Notes under the pieces: model-generated
Databases searched by the model: none
Seen by the model: only the letters and a program-made list of their open reading frames with translations
Told to the model about the DNA's origin: nothing
In this document: one piece after another, positions 43,702-51,201 of the stretch
Position numbering within the stretch: the first letter of the stretch is position 1
Layout of the letters: each line of letters starts with the position of its first letter
Translations under genes and position numbers: made by a program
Assembly (NCBI GenBank): GCA_018238545.1
Contig: JABCTC010000025.1
Span: 1 to 51,897, forward strand
Direction: 5' to 3'
Source of the DNA: Candidatus Heimdallarchaeota archaeon
Lineage (GTDB): Archaea > Asgardarchaeota > Heimdallarchaeia > Heimdallarchaeales > Heimdallarchaeaceae
DNA: 51,897 nt

Positions 43702-44511
43702 ATGCCATCAGGTTATATTCAAGAAATATTTTCCAGTTTTCAAGGTGAAGGAGCTTCTATCGAAGGAAGTTGTTATGGTTTAAGACAAATTTTCGTTCGG
43801 TTTTCAGGATGCCCTCTTGCTCTAGGAGTACATGGAACCAAAGGATGTATTTGGTGTGATTCACCGAAAGCTAAAACAACTATACAAAAAACATGCTACG
43901 TTGAAACAAATGCGGGGAATCAAAAATTTAGAGAAGAGAAAAACCCAATCAGTTCAGAAAATATCATAAAGATTATTCAGAAGTTGACAACCAGAGACTT
44001 GCATTCCATTAGTTTGACAGGAGGCGAACCACTTTACCAACCTGAATTTCTTGAAGAAATTCTCAATCAACTCAAAACTGAAAATTACAAAATCTTCCTA
44101 GAAACAGCTTTCACTAACAATTTCAAGTTTCTTGAGAAAATTGCAGATAAAATAGATTATGCTAGTGTAGATCTAAAGGATAGAACAGCAGGCGCATCAA
44201 CCAACTGGGAACAGCTCATTGAGGAGGAAAGTAAAATATTGAAAATACTGAAAAACGCTGGAACCAAAGTTTTTGCAAAAACTGTAATAACTAAATCCTC
44301 AAAAAAAGAAGATTTTGAAGTAATCACAAAGAAATGCTCAGAAAATGACGTTCCAATAGCGATTCAGATTGTAACACCTATTAAGGGAACAAAAATATTA
44401 CAGCCTACATGGAAGCAAATCAAAGAATTCTCTGAACTGGCCGGAAAATATTTACCTCCAGAGAAGATTGGTATTTCTGTCCAGATGCACAAGAGCATTA
44501 ACATACTATAG
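43702..44511 (+). CDS. queE: 7-carboxy-7-deazaguanine synthase QueE
   Basis: 269 residues. Radical SAM ring-contraction enzyme that makes 7-carboxy-7-deazaguanine from carboxytetrahydropterin. IQEIFSSFQGEGASIEGSC, IFVRFSGCPLALGVHGTKGC and CIWCDSPKA give the opening and cluster motif; the first and second cysteines are 11 residues apart (CX11CX2C) in place of CX3CX2C, as in some QueE with an expanded loop. ISLTGGEPLYQ binds SAM. First of five preQ0-pathway genes running rightward. Confidence 0.88.
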   Translation: MPSGYIQEIFSSFQGEGASIEGSCYGLRQIFVRFSGCPLALGVHGTKGCIWCDSPKAKTTIQKTCYVETNAGNQKFREEKNPISSENIIKIIQKLTTRDLHSISLTGGEPLYQPEFLEEILNQLKTENYKIFLETAFTNNFKFLEKIADKIDYASVDLKDRTAGASTNWEQLIEEESKILKILKNAGTKVFAKTVITKSSKKEDFEVITKKCSENDVPIAIQIVTPIKGTKILQPTWKQIKEFSELAGKYLPPEKIGISVQMHKSINIL

Positions 44512-44523
44512 AGAGTCATAAAA

Positions 44524-45492
44524 ATGAAAGTTAACAGTGACAAACTATCTGATGTTCAATCTGATCCATCAAGAATACAGATAGGGATTCGAAGAGTAGG
44601 TATCAGCGATATACCAAAAATTATAAGACGAAAAAGATTCGGAGTGTATAATGAATTATCAGCTAAAATAGATGTTTATGTGGATCTTTTGCCCTCAAAA
44701 CGAGGTATTCACATGTCAAGGAATATTGAAGCAATAAATGAAGTTATAGCAACTCTTACCGGAGAAGTAATTACAGATTGCGAGGAGCTCTGTGCAAAAA
44801 TCGCTGAGAAAGTAATTACCATTCAACCTGGAGCACGTTATGCAGAAGTTAACTTAAGAGCGGATTATGAAATGGAAACATTTTCAAAAGCAATTTCTAG
44901 GACAAAATCCAGCGTTCACAAACTACGTGCAGGTGCATATGCTAGAAAAAAGGAGGATAAGATTACAATAACTAAAGTTATTGGTGCAGAAGTAGAAGGT
45001 ACAACTGTATGTCCTTGCTCACAAGAACTTTCAAGAGACATAACTAAAGAGAGATTATTAAAAGAAGGATTTTCTGAAGAACAAATCAAGAAAGTTATTG
45101 AAAATGTTCCAATTGCTGCTCACAATCAACGATCAAAATCTATACTTTTATTAGAACAACCTAGAGATGCTGAGAGAATAGAACTTGAAGACATCATTGA
45201 AATTCTTGAAACATCAATGAGTGCTCCAGTCCACGAAGTATTGAAAAGGAAGGATGAGCTTGAAGTAGTTCTTTATGCCCATCAACACCCAGTTTTTGTT
45301 GAAGACGTTGTTCGAATCATATTGCGTAAGGTAAGTAACAAATTTGTAAATCAACCCCCCAACACTATAGTATCAGTGAAGCAGATAAATTATGAAAGCA
45401 TACATCAGCATAATGCAGTTGCTGAGGTTAAAACAACACTTGAAAGCCTAGATAAGCAATTAAATGGACTTGAAAATAATGAAGATATATAA
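44524..45492 (+). CDS. GTP cyclohydrolase FolE2/MptA type
   Basis: 322 residues. RIQIGIRRVGISDIPK, GIHMSRNIEAINEVI (metal His), TTVCPCSQELSRDI with the catalytic Cys, IAAHNQRSKSILLLE (His) and LYAHQHPVFVEDVVR match the FolE2/MptA fold. FolE2 yields dihydroneopterin triphosphate, MptA the cyclic phosphate. The neighbours queD and queC favour the triphosphate, feeding preQ0 for archaeosine. Starts 12 bp after queE. Confidence 0.88.
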   Translation: MKVNSDKLSDVQSDPSRIQIGIRRVGISDIPKIIRRKRFGVYNELSAKIDVYVDLLPSKRGIHMSRNIEAINEVIATLTGEVITDCEELCAKIAEKVITIQPGARYAEVNLRADYEMETFSKAISRTKSSVHKLRAGAYARKKEDKITITKVIGAEVEGTTVCPCSQELSRDITKERLLKEGFSEEQIKKVIENVPIAAHNQRSKSILLLEQPRDAERIELEDIIEILETSMSAPVHEVLKRKDELEVVLYAHQHPVFVEDVVRIILRKVSNKFVNQPPNTIVSVKQINYESIHQHNAVAEVKTTLESLDKQLNGLENNEDI

Positions 45493-46099
45493 CAAGAGCA
45501 ATTATTCTATTATAATTGAAGATTTGAAAAAATTAACAACTTATGATGGATCTCAGCTTTTAAGTCAGTTTACATCTCAGAATTACAATGTAATAGGAAA
45601 TTCAATCTTAGTTTTCAGAGGAGGGATGAAATTATCTCCAAAAGAGATGGTAGATATAAAGGATATACAAAGAGAATCGCACCTTAGCGATATTTTAATT
45701 AGTTCAGATGACAGTTTACATCTTATCATAGAAGAATTTGACATTCAACCTCCAAACATGGAAATTGAATATTATAGATTAAGAGTACTTACACAGATAG
45801 TCATAGAATTTCTAAGAACTAGAGGGATATCTACGATAAGAAAAGGCACAGATATATACATTAATGATAGGAAATTAAATGTAGGAATTGCAAGTATAAG
45901 TGTATCTAGTAGCAAAATACACTTCGGAATAAATCTGAGTTGTTCAGGTTTTCCACAACATGTTAAAGCAACATGTTTATTTGATTTGGACATAAAGGAA
46001 GATGAGATAGAAGAAATTGTAGTTCAAATAACAGAGAGATATATAGAGGAATTACAGCGGATAAAAGAAGACGTTGCAAAGACACGTTATATACATTAG
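45479..46099 (+). CDS. DUF366-family protein
   Basis: 206 residues from ATG 45479; ATG 45464 adds five. It overlaps the folE2 end. FRGGMKLSPKEMVDIKD, SSDDSLHLIIEEFD, MEIEYYRLRVLTQIVIEF, then IRKGTDIYINDRKLNVGIAS and FGINLSCSGFPQ match DUF366, an archaeal family that travels with preQ0/pterin genes. Its reaction is unknown. Location between folE2 and queD supports a role in deazapurine synthesis. Confidence 0.6.
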   Translation: MKIYNKSNYSIIIEDLKKLTTYDGSQLLSQFTSQNYNVIGNSILVFRGGMKLSPKEMVDIKDIQRESHLSDILISSDDSLHLIIEEFDIQPPNMEIEYYRLRVLTQIVIEFLRTRGISTIRKGTDIYINDRKLNVGIASISVSSSKIHFGINLSCSGFPQHVKATCLFDLDIKEDEIEEIVVQITERYIEELQRIKEDVAKTRYIH

Positions 46100-46107
46100 G
46101 TGATCAA

Positions 46108-46563
46108 ATGAAATTGAGGATTTCTGGTGACAAACTTACAATCGCGTGTGCTCATATGCTTTCAAAACACGATAAATGTGCTCGTGTGCATGGTCACAAT
46201 TATCAAATTGAAGTTGAAATAGAAGGAGAACTAAATGAAAGCAATATGATTATTGATTTTAGTGTTTTCAAAAAAGGTGTGGGTGAGATTCTTAAAGAAT
46301 TAGATCACAAAACTTTACTTCCTGAAAATAGCAAGGATTTTGACATTGAAGCTAACGAAAAAGAAGTAGTGGTTACAACATGCGATGATAAGAGATATAG
46401 GTTTCCAAGAGAGGATGTGATATTACTACCAATAGAAGCAACCACTGCTGAACTTATGTCCATATATTTTCATGATTTAATTAAAGAACAATTTCCAGAA
46501 TTTATAGTTACAGTAATTATGTCGGAAACTCCTACAAGCAAGGTCATCTACACAGGAGATTGA
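46108..46563 (+). CDS. queD: 6-carboxytetrahydropterin synthase QueD/PTPS-like
   Basis: 151 residues. Zinc ligands: His in ACAHMLSKHDK and the pair in CARVHGHNYQIEVE, with the catalytic Cys four residues before HGH. IIDFSVFKKGVGEIL and LDHKTLLPENS, ATTAELMSIYF and MSETPTSKVIY complete the PTPS pattern; Glu in SETP holds the pterin. It converts dihydroneopterin triphosphate to carboxytetrahydropterin, the substrate of QueE. Confidence 0.9.
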   Translation: MKLRISGDKLTIACAHMLSKHDKCARVHGHNYQIEVEIEGELNESNMIIDFSVFKKGVGEILKELDHKTLLPENSKDFDIEANEKEVVVTTCDDKRYRFPREDVILLPIEATTAELMSIYFHDLIKEQFPEFIVTVIMSETPTSKVIYTGD

Positions 46564-46624
46564 TTTTCGATAATACGATAATAATATGTTGAACCTACAA
46601 GTTATTTAGCGAAGAGGATTAAGA

Positions 46625-47344
46625 ATGAGCATAGCAATAATATTGTTTTCTGGAGGATTAGATTCTTCTGCTTGCCTTTATTGGGCTTTTGAACAATATA
46701 ATAAAATAATATTATTGAGTTTCAAATACGGTAGTAAAGAAGATGAAGTTATCAAAAGATTGAATCTGAGATTTGCAGATTTTTACAATTTGGAAAGCAA
46801 AATCATTTCTCTAGATTTCCTTGAAGAACTCTCCTCAAAAAGAGGTTCAAAACTCGCTTCGTCTGAAACGGATCCTCCTGAATTTTCTAGCTTTAGGCAA
46901 CTTGATGAAAGTAAATTAACAAAAGAAGCAGCGAATAAAGTATGGGTTCCAGCAAGAAACCTTCTATTCATATCCGCAGCTTCAGCTTTTGCGGATAGTT
47001 ACAAAGAGCCGGTTCACATCTTATTCGGTGCAAACAAAGAAGAAGCGACAACATTTCCGGACAATACTCCAGAGTTTGTAGAACGGATGAATGAAGCGAT
47101 TAATCTAGGTTGTTTGAACGAGGTTTCGGTCCTCGCACCTTTCAATACACAAGTCAAAAGAGAGATTATTGAGTTTTTGATTGAAAAAAAAGCAAAATTT
47201 GAGTATATGTCTTCTTGTTATCAAGTCAAAGGATGGACCAAGGAAGGATATCCTATCCATTGTGGAATTTGTGAGTCATGTCAAAGAAAAAAGAGAGCTT
47301 TTCAAGAATCAGGGCATTTAGATCCAACATTTTATAAGAAATAG
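46625..47344 (+). CDS. queC: 7-cyano-7-deazaguanine (preQ0) synthase QueC
   Basis: 239 residues. PP-loop IILFSGGLDSSACLYWAFEQ binds ATP. VWVPARNLLFISAASAFAD, LFGANKEEATTFPDN and the zinc cysteines in SSCYQVKGW and HCGICESCQRKKRAF are family marks. It makes preQ0 from carboxydeazaguanine and ammonia. AGAGG precedes the start. Last pathway gene here; the archaeosine transglycosylase is not in the window. Confidence 0.92.
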   Translation: MSIAIILFSGGLDSSACLYWAFEQYNKIILLSFKYGSKEDEVIKRLNLRFADFYNLESKIISLDFLEELSSKRGSKLASSETDPPEFSSFRQLDESKLTKEAANKVWVPARNLLFISAASAFADSYKEPVHILFGANKEEATTFPDNTPEFVERMNEAINLGCLNEVSVLAPFNTQVKREIIEFLIEKKAKFEYMSSCYQVKGWTKEGYPIHCGICESCQRKKRAFQESGHLDPTFYKK

Positions 47345-47406
47345 GTCATTTGACAGCAAATAGTTTTTATTTCCAGTTCGCTTTTGTATACAATGGGGTG
47401 AAATTT

Positions 47407-48051
47407 ATGAGCTTACGTATCTTTTCAGTTAACAAGGATGGTAGCTTTTTCGAGGTTCCATCAGAGAAAGAGAGTTTTCTTCACGGTGATGGGGCCTATT
47501 TGATTGTAGATAGAAAAGAAAAGAAGATATTCATTTATCGAAAAAGGGGTATATCAAGTGCTTTAGCTTATTCAGCAGCTAGAGCTGCAACTAACCTTAA
47601 TACACAGAAGGGGTCAAGATATAAAGTCATCAATATAGAAGATGAAGAGAAAGAGCGTATACTTCCGTCACTTTATCAGAGGCTAGATGTTTCGATTCCA
47701 AGTGAGATTAAAGAAAACAAAGAATTTGAGAGGGTCTCGAGAAATATTTTTTATGGTGAAAAAACCATTCCAGTTTTTGAAACACACAATTATTCTTCAA
47801 TCGTTCAAACTACAAAACAAAAAAGGGAAATACAACCTGTAAAAAAAATTCTTCAAGTAGAGAAAGAAGAGGAGAGTTACAAAACGCAAAATATTGATGA
47901 ACTAGTTAAGACTTTAGCAAATCAGATTCTTTTTGAAACCAAATTGGACAAAGCCAAAAAAATGAAAAAGCCTGCAAGACATATTCTTAAAGCTGAGATG
48001 GTTAAAAAAATAGATTCGTTATTAGATAATATCTATGAGGAAGACAGCTAA
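47407..48051 (+). CDS. Single gelsolin-domain-like protein (putative)
   Basis: 214 residues from ATG 47407, preceded by GGGGTG. Residues 1-90 resemble a gelsolin homology domain: LRIFSVNKDGSFFEVPSEK, SFLHGDGAYLIVDRKEKKIF, then IYRKRGISSALAYSAARAAT and YKVINIEDEEKERIL. This gives the strand order, the D-x-x-x-x-I-F/Y core and the long helix of that fold, although the usual Trp-Gly is Tyr-Arg. The tail (about 130-214) is basic and helical. Actin-severing gelsolins are found in Asgard archaea. Alternative: an unrelated fold with similar pattern. Confidence 0.45.
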   Translation: MSLRIFSVNKDGSFFEVPSEKESFLHGDGAYLIVDRKEKKIFIYRKRGISSALAYSAARAATNLNTQKGSRYKVINIEDEEKERILPSLYQRLDVSIPSEIKENKEFERVSRNIFYGEKTIPVFETHNYSSIVQTTKQKREIQPVKKILQVEKEEESYKTQNIDELVKTLANQILFETKLDKAKKMKKPARHILKAEMVKKIDSLLDNIYEEDS

Positions 48052-49418
48052 TTACTCTCTTTTCTCATTTTCGCAATGAAAAAACCTTCAGTTTCATGAA
48101 GGTGAGGATATATCTCTTGAGTTTTATTATTCAATAGATTAGATGGTATACCTATCATGGGTGAGGCCAACATCAAGGAGAAGTTTGAGTTATTCTTGAG
48201 AAACTGTGAAATAATATCATGATTTTCATCTTCAAAAAGTGAACAAGTTGAATAAACAATGCATCCATCCACTTCCAGAAGCTTGGAAGCTTCATTAAGT
48301 AAATCATTCTGCAATTTAATATACCAATTAAGATCTCTTTGTTTAATTCTCCATTTAATATCAGGTCTTGAAGAATAAGTCCCAGAACCAGAGCATGGAG
48401 GATCTAGTAAAATTTTATCAAAAGAAGATTTAACAGTTGTTTTTAGAGTTCTAGCATCTGCTGACAGAATTTTAACTTCTTCAGCACCTAACAATTTTAG
48501 TCGATCAGTTAATATTTTCACCCGGTCTTTATTTAAATCAACTGCCAAGATATTTTTAGTTGTACCAGCTTGAGCTACGATGTGTGAGGTTTTTCCTCCT
48601 GGTGATGCACACATATCAAGTATTTGCTCGTCTGGTTGTGGATCCAGAACCAGTGAAACCAAGGCTGAAGCTTTTTGCTGCACAACAAGTTTACCTACTT
48701 TAAATTCATCTAAACGTGGAATTGGTACAGGTGTTTCATCAATTCGTATAAGATTCGGTATAGTTTCAACAGGGGTATATCTAATCCCATAGTTTGTAAG
48801 ATTGTTAACAATCTCATTAAAAGATGCTTTTAGGGTATTAATTCTCACATACATCGGGATACTTTCAAGGGAAGATTGCAATACTTTCTCTGCGAAATCT
48901 TCTCCCCATTGTTTAATGAATTTTCTAATTATCCAAGTATAAGTAAAATACTTCAGAGAATATTTTGAGGGTAAATCTTCTCGATTCTCATATAAATTTT
49001 CCTCAGTTATTGATTGAATTAGTTCTAACAAAGTGTCAAAAGGCATGTTCTCAATTGGTCGATAGTACGGTTCAAGTATTGTAACTACTTCATCAGTTGA
49101 TTTTTTATTTACTTTCAACATGTGTGTAGCTACACGTAATACTGCCCTCATATCACTCTTTATTTTTTTCAGAGAGAAATTTGATGAACTAGTTTTTATA
49201 AAAAGATCAATCCAGTTGAGTTTTCTGTAAATCTCATGAGTATAATAATATAAAGTAGATTCCTCTTCTCTATCTAAGTTATATTTGTTAACGTGAAAGC
49301 GTAAAACACTGCGTAGAGATTTTCCCTTGTCTATATCCTCTAATGCAGATATAACTATAGGAATAATAGAATCCATCTCTTCCCAACTCTTCTTTCTGGA
49401 GTCATAGTCTCTTTTCAC
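48048..49418 (-). CDS. NOL1/NOP2/Sun RNA cytosine-C5 methyltransferase
   Basis: 456 residues from a GTG start. Residues 1-150 are a NusB-like helical RNA-binding domain. The SAM domain includes ILDMCASPGGKTSHIVA, AVDLNKDRVKILTDRLK, DKILLDPPCSGSGTYSSRPD with the Pro-Pro-Cys motif and YSTCSLFEDENHDII with the catalytic Thr-Cys. The architecture is that of RsmB. It methylates cytosine in rRNA or tRNA. It overlaps the gelsolin-like gene end by 4 bp (convergent). Confidence 0.92.
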   Translation of the reverse strand: MKRDYDSRKKSWEEMDSIIPIVISALEDIDKGKSLRSVLRFHVNKYNLDREEESTLYYYTHEIYRKLNWIDLFIKTSSSNFSLKKIKSDMRAVLRVATHMLKVNKKSTDEVVTILEPYYRPIENMPFDTLLELIQSITEENLYENREDLPSKYSLKYFTYTWIIRKFIKQWGEDFAEKVLQSSLESIPMYVRINTLKASFNEIVNNLTNYGIRYTPVETIPNLIRIDETPVPIPRLDEFKVGKLVVQQKASALVSLVLDPQPDEQILDMCASPGGKTSHIVAQAGTTKNILAVDLNKDRVKILTDRLKLLGAEEVKILSADARTLKTTVKSSFDKILLDPPCSGSGTYSSRPDIKWRIKQRDLNWYIKLQNDLLNEASKLLEVDGCIVYSTCSLFEDENHDIISQFLKNNSNFSLMLASPMIGIPSNLLNNKTQEIYPHLHETEGFFIAKMRKESN

Positions 49419-49429
49419 TATATATTGGT

Positions 49430-50236
49430 TTAGTTGTTTAAATCATTGGCAGAAGTCCAGTTTACTATCTCTTGCGGGTAGAAAATTACTTTCTGCTCTA
49501 CTTTCATTTGCAATAACTGTGAGAACTTTCTAAGAGCGACATTACAGAAATCTTGTATTGGTATAAATAGAAAATTCATTTTGTTTTGTTGATATTTCTT
49601 TAATCTTTTTGAATCTAAATTGAAGCTAACCACTGTAGTTGCTCCTTCCTTCTTAAGTCTCTTTAGCTCTTGCCAGGATAGTTCTTGTGTTTCCAGAACA
49701 AAGCATTCAGATTTATCTTTGGATGTGTTGTTAAAAGCTGTCCACCTCTTTGTGAGATGTGAAAGATTTGCTAGGAAATCTTTAAAAGAAATTCCGCTGG
49801 TGTTCCAGAGATATGTGGTGTTGCCTGCAGATAAGGAAACTCTGTCTTGGCTAAATTGATTGATGCCAAGAGTTTGAAGAAAATACGCAAAAGCACCGTT
49901 TTGTGAGTACAACCAGCTGTTTGAAAGGCTCATTGTTTTGATATTATTGGTCGTTAAAGAGCGTAATAATTCAAAATCTCGCTCAGACAATGGAAAACCA
50001 GTTTCAATTATTGATAAAGGCATAATAGTGATTACCAGATTAGATTTGTTTTCATTCATTGAATGAATAAGTCTAAGATTGGCAAATGTGGAAACGAAAA
50101 TCGTTTTTATTATAGTAGATTTTGTAACTTTCTCTGCATAAGTACCAAACTCAATCCCAAAATCCTTGCTTCGTATGACATCTTTATGGCACATTGAGCT
50201 AAGCAATGTCAATATCTCGTCCAAAGTTTTTTTCAT
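49430..50236 (-). CDS. Degenerate NIF3-like protein
   Basis: 268 residues. The N-terminal half aligns with NIF3/YbgI: KDFGIEFGTYAEKVTKSTII then NKSNLVITIMPL, where NIF3 has ITHHPL with metal-binding histidines. The later H-T-N-L-D-A region appears as MSLSNSWLYSQNGAFAYFLQ. Metal ligands are lost, so an enzymatic role is unlikely. The C-terminal half keeps only the general strand and helix order. Stands 11 bp upstream of the methyltransferase gene on the same strand, probably one operon. Confidence 0.4.
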   Translation of the reverse strand: MKKTLDEILTLLSSMCHKDVIRSKDFGIEFGTYAEKVTKSTIIKTIFVSTFANLRLIHSMNENKSNLVITIMPLSIIETGFPLSERDFELLRSLTTNNIKTMSLSNSWLYSQNGAFAYFLQTLGINQFSQDRVSLSAGNTTYLWNTSGISFKDFLANLSHLTKRWTAFNNTSKDKSECFVLETQELSWQELKRLKKEGATTVVSFNLDSKRLKKYQQNKMNFLFIPIQDFCNVALRKFSQLLQMKVEQKVIFYPQEIVNWTSANDLNN

Positions 50237-50428
50237 TATAACGACATTTTTGATTACAGCTTAAAAAAGGATTTGGGGGCATTACTGAAAGTAAAATATT
50301 TTAAAAATGAAAAACAGAAAAATAATTTTCTTCTTTAGGAACAAGGGTGTTAATACATTGTATTGATTGGAATAAAGCTAAAAGAAAAGTTTTAAAACAA
50401 AAGTAAGGAAGAAAAGACGTAAGCTTTA

Positions 50429-50434
50429 TTTATA
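50429..50434 (+). promoter_or_regulatory. Putative TATA box for tRNA-Ser
   Basis: TTTATA at 50429-50434 lies 16-21 bp upstream of the mature tRNA 5' end, allowing a very short 5' trailer. Confidence 0.4.
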
Positions 50435-50449
50435 AGATTTACAAAAAGC

Positions 50450-50534
50450 GCCAGGATATCCAAGCGGTTACGGAGATGCATTGGAAATGCATTGCCCTTG
50501 AGGCGCCGGGGTTCAAATCCCCGTCCTGGCTCCA
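50450..50534 (+). tRNA. tRNA-Ser(GGA)
   Basis: Acceptor stem GCCAGGA pairs with TCCTGGC. D-arm TCC/GGA; anticodon stem ATGCA/TGCAT encloses the loop TTGGAAA, so the anticodon is GGA (serine, UCC and UCU). The long variable arm TGCCCTTGAGGCG marks class II. The T arm is CGGGG-TTCAAAT-CCCCG. CCA is encoded (50532-50534). The discriminator at 50531 is T, where archaeal tRNA-Ser usually has G. No intron. Confidence 0.93.
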
Positions 50535-50666
50535 TATTTTCTTAAACATATTTACTTATGATGAATATGTTTTTCTCTCTTAAGCAAATATTTAAAAAAA
50601 TCTTTTCTTTTTCCATTCTTGAAGTCATTAGTATCTGCTATGTATAGATGCTAGGCGAAGCTCGAA

Positions 50667-50727
50667 GGAGATATACTCCCGTTCTACAAACTGGTAGAAT
50701 GATGAGCACCACAACTCCGGGTTGTGG
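50667..50727 (+). ncRNA. Hairpin-rich leader upstream of uS13 (candidate structured RNA)
   Basis: Three successive perfect hairpins: GGAG-ATATA-CTCC (50667-50679), TTCTAC-AAACTG-GTAGAA (50682-50699) and CCACAA-CTCCGGG-TTGTGG (50709-50727), in a stretch richer in G+C than the flanks. TGATGA at 50700-50705 resembles box C. It lies in the presumed uS13 5' UTR. It could be a ribosomal-protein autoregulatory leader. An open frame from 50648 crosses it but resembles no uS13 extension. Confidence 0.35.
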
Positions 50728-50752
50728 AAAAGAAAAAAACAAAAGTGATAAT

Positions 50753-51199
50753 ATGTCATTTCGCCATTTAGTTAGGATAAAGTCTACCGATTTAGAGGGT
50801 TATTTACCTGTTTCTTTAGGACTTTCTAAGATCGCAGGTGTTAACAGAAGGTTAGCACAGACAATTGTAAAAACTTTGAACATTCCTTATTCTGAACGTA
50901 TTGGTACTCTTACTGATGTTACAGTTAAGGAAATAGAAAGTGTTATTTCTGATCCCATTGCGGCAGGTATCCCTGTCTGGATGATTAATCGAAGAAAAGA
51001 TCGCCAAACTGGTGATAATTTACACATAACTGAGGCTAAACTCATTCTTCAGACAAAGCAAGATATTGAGAGATATATCAAAATTCGATGCCGTCGAGGA
51101 ATTCGCCATCAGTTCAAATTAAAGGTCAGAGGTCAGAAGACCAGAACTCACGGTAAAAGTGGTACAACCGTAGGTGTATCTAAGAGAAGACAAAGGTGA
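50753..51199 (+). CDS. rps13: Ribosomal protein uS13
   Basis: 148 residues from ATG 50753, normal for archaea. FRHLVRIKSTDLEGYLPVSL, IAGVNRRLAQTIVKTLNIP and the basic end GIRHQFKLKVRGQKTRTHGK are uS13 signatures. It contacts the head of the small subunit and tRNA. In-frame starts at 50648 and nearer give an arginine-rich extension without family support. Followed 2 bp later by uS4, the usual archaeal order. Confidence 0.95.
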   Translation: MSFRHLVRIKSTDLEGYLPVSLGLSKIAGVNRRLAQTIVKTLNIPYSERIGTLTDVTVKEIESVISDPIAAGIPVWMINRRKDRQTGDNLHITEAKLILQTKQDIERYIKIRCRRGIRHQFKLKVRGQKTRTHGKSGTTVGVSKRRQR

Positions 51200-51201
51200 T
51201 T

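Noticed and set aside
50667..50727. Second tRNA
   Set aside because: Three arms occur, but no acceptor stem and no T-loop sequence.
50648..50752. N-terminal extension of uS13
   Set aside because: Arginine-rich, no family match, and its DNA forms hairpins; the ATG at 50753 matches normal uS13.
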